Virus record (IMG/VR): IMGVR_UViG_3300021197_001785
Location: 1-20,113 of that record
DNA from: a virus
DNA: 20,113 nt
Strand: one strand, 5' to 3'
This document shows, one piece after another, positions 17,502 to 20,113 of this stretch. The position numbers and the translations under genes were made by a program. The notes beneath the pieces are model-generated. The model had not been told where the DNA came from. It did no database searches and worked only from the letters and a program-made list of their open reading frames with translations. The number at the start of each line of letters is the position of its first letter. Position 1 is the first letter of the stretch.

Positions 17502-17956
17502 TAATCCTCCTTTAAAAATAACTGTTTTTCTGCCTCTCGCCTTTTGACTAATCCAGCCAATATACGCCCACCGCCTCTTCTCCACTGCCACCAAATATCG
17601 GCTGCACCTAAATAATCTCTTCTGTTTAAGCGCATTCTGATTTGACTTTTTTGGAAGTTGCCAGAGCCAATGTTAAAGGCAAGGCTTACACACGCTGAAA
17701 ACTGATTTAACGTAAGTGGCTGTTTAAGTAATCTTGCAACCGACACTTCAAATCTACTGAGGTCTCTCCGAAGTAGTAACTCCCCTTCCGCTTCGGTAAT
17801 CTCTCTATGATCGCGCTGAACGCGATGACCATCAAGACCATAAATTGCCCCGTAAGAAATAGTATATATATTGGAGGGACACAGATAAGGGCGAGAACTA
17901 AACCCCTCGAATCTTTTAATGAGGTTAACAGCTTCATCATTGGTTACTTGCTCCAT
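17501..17956 (-). CDS. Endolysin, GH24 lysozyme (E-C-T type)
   Basis: Hydrolyses peptidoglycan to release progeny. The 151-aa protein fits GH24 phage lysozymes. The catalytic pattern E-8-(D/C)-5-T is present as Glu17 (KRFEGF), Cys26 (PYLCPS) and Thr32 (YTISYG), the Cys form known from P1 Lyz-type enzymes. Later blocks LTLNQFSACVSLAFNIG and SQIRMRLNRRD match the family. There is no signal or signal-anchor-release segment from this start, so release through the adjacent holin is expected. I use ATG 17956; the frame extends to 18028 but inside the holin gene. It overlaps holin by 13 bases. Confidence 0.9.
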   Translation of the reverse strand: MEQVTNDEAVNLIKRFEGFSSRPYLCPSNIYTISYGAIYGLDGHRVQRDHREITEAEGELLLRRDLSRFEVSVARLLKQPLTLNQFSACVSLAFNIGSGNFQKSQIRMRLNRRDYLGAADIWWQWRRGGGRILAGLVKRREAEKQLFLKED

Positions 17957-18378
17957 TTTTGGGTAAGCCGATTGCCGAAATAAAATGAAATAATACTCGC
18001 AAAGATCAGCGAAGTTTCTGGGTTCCAAACCGTGTTGAACATTGCCGTATCAATGAACCCAAAGGCTAGTAAAATAGTTAGAATAAAAAACTCTAACGCA
18101 AAAAAAGCGCATATCGCTGGCCTAATTAAACCGCAGATATTATTGACCCATTGTGAGCTATTATTAGCCACTGTCTGCACTGTTTTCTGTATCTCTACAT
18201 TGGCGTCACCAATCGATGTAATAACCGCCTCTTCACGCCTGTCTGCACTCTGCTGGGCAATCATAGCAAGCTCGTGAGCCTTGTCTTTCGAGTCTTGCCT
18301 ACTTTCCATAATCTGTTTGAAAATGCTAGGGCCAGTGCTGGACACAAACCCTAAAACAGAACCTAAAATTGTTAACAT
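17944..18378 (-). CDS. Holin-like membrane protein (3TM holin type)
   Basis: A 144-aa protein with a short hydrophobic N-terminus (MLTILGSVLGFVSS), a charged helical segment (about 20-75) and two strong hydrophobic segments, about residues 83-108 (AICAFFALEFFILTILLAFG) and 120-136. It ends in FYFGNRLTQKWSK, like the Fy-FG-(D/N)-R end of 3TM phage holins. Such proteins make the membrane lesion that lets endolysin out. The gene is directly upstream of the endolysin with overlap, supporting the call, and starts in a TAATG overlap. Confidence 0.75.
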   Translation of the reverse strand: MLTILGSVLGFVSSTGPSIFKQIMESRQDSKDKAHELAMIAQQSADRREEAVITSIGDANVEIQKTVQTVANNSSQWVNNICGLIRPAICAFFALEFFILTILLAFGFIDTAMFNTVWNPETSLIFASIISFYFGNRLTQKWSK

Positions 18379-18590
18379 TAGACCTCTCTTATAATATCTC
18401 TTGTACTTTGGCTTAACTCCTCCAAAGCATCACCAACGGATGTATCTTCAAATTTACCGGGAAAAGAAAAAGCTGTGCCAACAGCCGTACCCTCTTGATT
18501 AAAATCTACGTGGCTGTAAAATTTGCCGAACGGGGTCTTTACTTTCTCTGTAATACAATAATATCTCGACACTTCTTTTTCCTTAATCAT
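18378..18590 (-). CDS. Hypothetical small protein in the lysis module
   Basis: A 70-aa protein, strand-rich at first (RYYCITEKVKTPFGKFYSHV) then a helix (DTSVGDALEELSQSTRDII). It starts in an ATGA overlap with the metallophosphoesterase and ends in TAATG with the holin. I have no family for it; it could be a small virion or regulatory protein. Confidence 0.7.
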   Translation of the reverse strand: MIKEKEVSRYYCITEKVKTPFGKFYSHVDFNQEGTAVGTAFSFPGKFEDTSVGDALEELSQSTRDIIREV

Positions 18591-19318
18591 GGCGTCTCTC
18601 CATTCCAGCGACCACCTTTTTCCAAAATCATAGGCAGTAACTTAGGTTGCCCACTTAGTATTGCCCCACAGCCGATTATAGGGCGTTTGAGCGTGTTTTT
18701 ATTGTATGCGAAGGCAAGTGAGGCATCGTCAATTAAACAGCCTACAGTCATGCCCCAGTTTAGCTCTAGGGGTGTTCCGTTATTAACAATTTCAAAGGTT
18801 CCGTGATGGTGGCCTTGAACAAAATTCATGCCAATCATCTCAACATTTCTTTTTGTTGAAACGCTCATTCCATGCACAAAATAAACATCTTTACCGCAAA
18901 TGTTTCGCGTGAAATGTGGTCTCCACCGCCAACCGTCTCCACGATTTCGGGCTATCGTGCCATCTGGCAAATGTTCGCCAAAAATAACGTCTTTATACCC
19001 CAAGAGCATATGTCGTGGAAAACCATGCGCTTTGCCTTTACGATAGTGCATTGACCCGTGATTACTATCGACCAGGTCAACAATGGGGAATACTTTCTCT
19101 AACTCCCAGAGAAACTCCCTCCCCTTTTTTAACTCGTCGCCAGCCGCGCTCAAATCGGGATCGCTGTCATGGAAAGACATGGCATGGTTATCAAGTTCGT
19201 CACCAATACAAACCACCCACCCAAACTTATATTTTCGTTTGAGAGCTTTTAAAAATTCTAAACTGTCAGGGTGGTGGTATGGTGCGTGTAGATCAGATAT
19301 AACTAATCCAGCATCCAT
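18587..19318 (-). CDS. Calcineurin-like metallophosphoesterase
   Basis: A 243-aa enzyme with metal-binding motifs in order: SDLHAPYHH (8-16), GDELDNH (about 39-45), SNHGS (about 84) in place of GNH(D/E), a later HG in YFVHGMSV and GHHHG near residue 170. This is the two-metal phosphoesterase fold; the DNA- or nucleotide-directed substrate is not evident. Similar genes are frequent in marine phages, often near tail or lysis genes. No SD is visible before ATG 19318. It is coupled to the next gene by ATGA. Confidence 0.85.
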   Translation of the reverse strand: MDAGLVISDLHAPYHHPDSLEFLKALKRKYKFGWVVCIGDELDNHAMSFHDSDPDLSAAGDELKKGREFLWELEKVFPIVDLVDSNHGSMHYRKGKAHGFPRHMLLGYKDVIFGEHLPDGTIARNRGDGWRWRPHFTRNICGKDVYFVHGMSVSTKRNVEMIGMNFVQGHHHGTFEIVNNGTPLELNWGMTVGCLIDDASLAFAYNKNTLKRPIIGCGAILSGQPKLLPMILEKGGRWNGETP

Positions 19319-19335
19319 ATTTTTTAACTACATTG

Positions 19336-19539
19336 TTAAATTAATTTTTCTTCTATCTTTACACATCCAGCCTTCGCCTCAACGATAGAGTGATTGCCTT
19401 GGTAGATAACTTTAAGAATATTAGCACCTCGTAAAAGACACTCTGAAAATGTTTTTGTCGGTGGCAAGGGATCATTTATTATTGTAGGGATACCAACTTC
19501 CCCAGTGTAAATGAATAAGAATACTACAGCTTTAAACAT
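19336..19539 (-). CDS. Small hypothetical protein, hydrophobic N-terminus
   Basis: A 67-aa protein. The first dozen residues (MFKAVVFLFIYTG) are hydrophobic and could be a weak signal or membrane segment. The rest is mixed, with Cys in FSECLLRGAN and AGCVKIEE. ATG 19539 directly follows the stop of the coiled-coil gene. No lipobox is seen near the N-terminus, so it is not a clear outer spanin. No family recognised. Confidence 0.6.
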   Translation of the reverse strand: MFKAVVFLFIYTGEVGIPTIINDPLPPTKTFSECLLRGANILKVIYQGNHSIVEAKAGCVKIEEKLI

Positions 19540-19893
19540 CTATTTCTCCACAGCCGGGTGGACACCATTGTGCATTTTTTCAAGTTTTGTTAATCGGTCA
19601 GAATTTGTTGAACTAGTAACCAAAATCCGCTCAATTTCACGATTATTAATCTCAAGTCGTTCTGGTGACATAATTCCTGATAAAACATGGGTTTTTTGTG
19701 CGTTCAGATCGATTAAATTTTCTTGACGGTCAGTTCTCTTATCCAAATCGCGCAGTCGCAATTCTACGTCAGTGCTGTGTTTATCTAACTGTTCAATTAC
19801 TGAGGAAAGTTTTTGTTTAACGATGGCGGCTGCTGAGACAATGCTAATTAACATACCCCCCAGCGTGATAATCAACTTTGCATCTATCTCCAC
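19540..19893 (-). CDS. Membrane-anchored coiled-coil protein (spanin-like form)
   Basis: A 117-aa protein with one N-terminal membrane segment (LIITLGGMLISIVSAAAIV, residues about 7-25), then a long charged coiled coil (KLSSVIEQLDKHSTDVELRL, DLDKRTDRQENLIDL) to the end. This is the form of inner-membrane spanins and of several phage membrane proteins encoded near lysis genes, but identity is not provable. The start is GTG at 19893; no in-frame ATG precedes the membrane segment. It follows the cut-off gene at the right edge by five bases. Confidence 0.7.
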   Translation of the reverse strand: MEIDAKLIITLGGMLISIVSAAAIVKQKLSSVIEQLDKHSTDVELRLRDLDKRTDRQENLIDLNAQKTHVLSGIMSPERLEINNREIERILVTSSTNSDRLTKLEKMHNGVHPAVEK

Positions 19894-19898
19894 TTGGC

Positions 19899-20113
19899 TT
19901 ACTCAGGAGCAGGGTATTTAGTTTTAACCGCCTGACGCTTTACTTCGAGAGCATCTGCATCAGTTGCACGACCTTCTACCTCTTTTTCCCACAGAGCTAC
20001 CATTAGCTCGTCTACACTAGGGTATGCGTTTTGACGGTATGCTTTATAATTGTCTGCATAGAACTCATCGTATGTTGGAACACCGTCTGAGTTTTTACCG
20101 TCTTTGTCAGTTC
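19899..20113 (-). CDS. C-terminal end of a phage gene, partial (start off window)
   Basis: The minus-strand frame is open from the right edge to TAA at 19901-19899 (71 codons). The end has the pattern YDEFYADNYKAYRQNAYPS, then DELMVALWEKEVEGRATDA and VKTKYPAP, which resembles the last segment of many marine phage tail or structural accessory proteins (AYP-x-x-x-(E/D)-L-x-x-L-W, ending in YP-x-P). It is the most upstream gene of the visible lysis module and probably continues a tail cluster. Confidence 0.75.
   Translation of the reverse strand, partial: TDKDGKNSDGVPTYDEFYADNYKAYRQNAYPSVDELMVALWEKEVEGRATDADALEVKRQAVKTKYPAPE

Noticed and set aside
17502-17594. Longer N-terminus of the late mini zinc protein
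   Set aside because: It overlaps endolysin coding sequence; ATG 17501 has a near-perfect SD and a TAATG overlap.
17957-18028. N-terminal extension of the endolysin
   Set aside because: It lies inside the holin gene, adds residues not typical of GH24 and gives no clear signal or anchor segment.
18378-18590. TSCPD-like domain in the small lysis-module protein
   Set aside because: Only the word DTSVGDALEEL suggests it; the Cys of the motif and the rest of the domain are missing.

Overview
The window looks like about half of the genome of a temperate, AT-rich, short-tailed (P22-like) bacteriophage. The diagnostic genes are a P22-type portal, a PBSX-type large terminase, a lambda-style recombination module (Erf annealase, YqaJ exonuclease, a small protein with an SSB-like tail), a tyrosine integrase with an intact attP, and a GH24 endolysin with a 3TM-type holin. 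Gene content (XF1762-type protein, DUF3310, phage metallophosphoesterase) and base composition suggest a marine proteobacterial host, perhaps an alphaproteobacterium. The host is inference; no host DNA is visible.

Layout. (1) 1-4941, minus strand: head-end genes (unknown WG-repeat protein, portal, TerL, TerS-like protein, a DNA methyltransferase, a small unknown), chained by 1-4 nt stop/start overlaps. (2) 4942-5192: gap with a minus-strand terminator. (3) 5193-9093, minus strand: replication and early operon (conserved phage protein, PD-(D/E)xK nuclease, mini zinc protein, O-like initiator with an internal 11-bp iteron array, cytosine-5 methyltransferase, possible helicase loader, two unknowns placed where a late regulator would be). 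(4) 9094-10350: lambda-like immunity region. Two plus-strand genes (an unknown and a Cro/CI-type HTH protein) lie between two promoters that share a CTAG-N5-CTAG operator. (5) 10351-15628, plus strand: recombination/integration operon from Erf to an excisionase-like protein and integrase. (6) 15629-16022: attP with a tRNA-3'-end core, two IHF-consensus sites and arm-type repeats. (7) 16023-16617, plus strand: three tiny unknown genes. (8) 16614-20113, minus strand: lysis and tail-end module (unknown 238-aa protein, mini zinc protein, endolysin, holin, small unknown, metallophosphoesterase, two small proteins, one with a membrane anchor and coiled coil), then the end of a cut-off gene.

How it works together. 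In the lysogen a repressor would silence the leftward replication promoter and the rightward recombination promoter through the shared operator. After induction the minus-strand early operon replicates DNA from an origin probably inside the initiator gene, and the plus-strand operon supplies recombination and excision. Late transcription would then cover the structural and lysis genes, all on the minus strand. Both window ends fall in virion genes, so the missing part should be the head-tail cluster. The unsplit attP means the sequence represents the free or circular phage rather than an integrated prophage.

The most unusual item is a second, fully open 327-codon frame inside the cytosine methyltransferase gene. 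It starts 4 nt downstream of the methyltransferase start, behind the same Shine-Dalgarno, and carries its own repeated WPTP motif.
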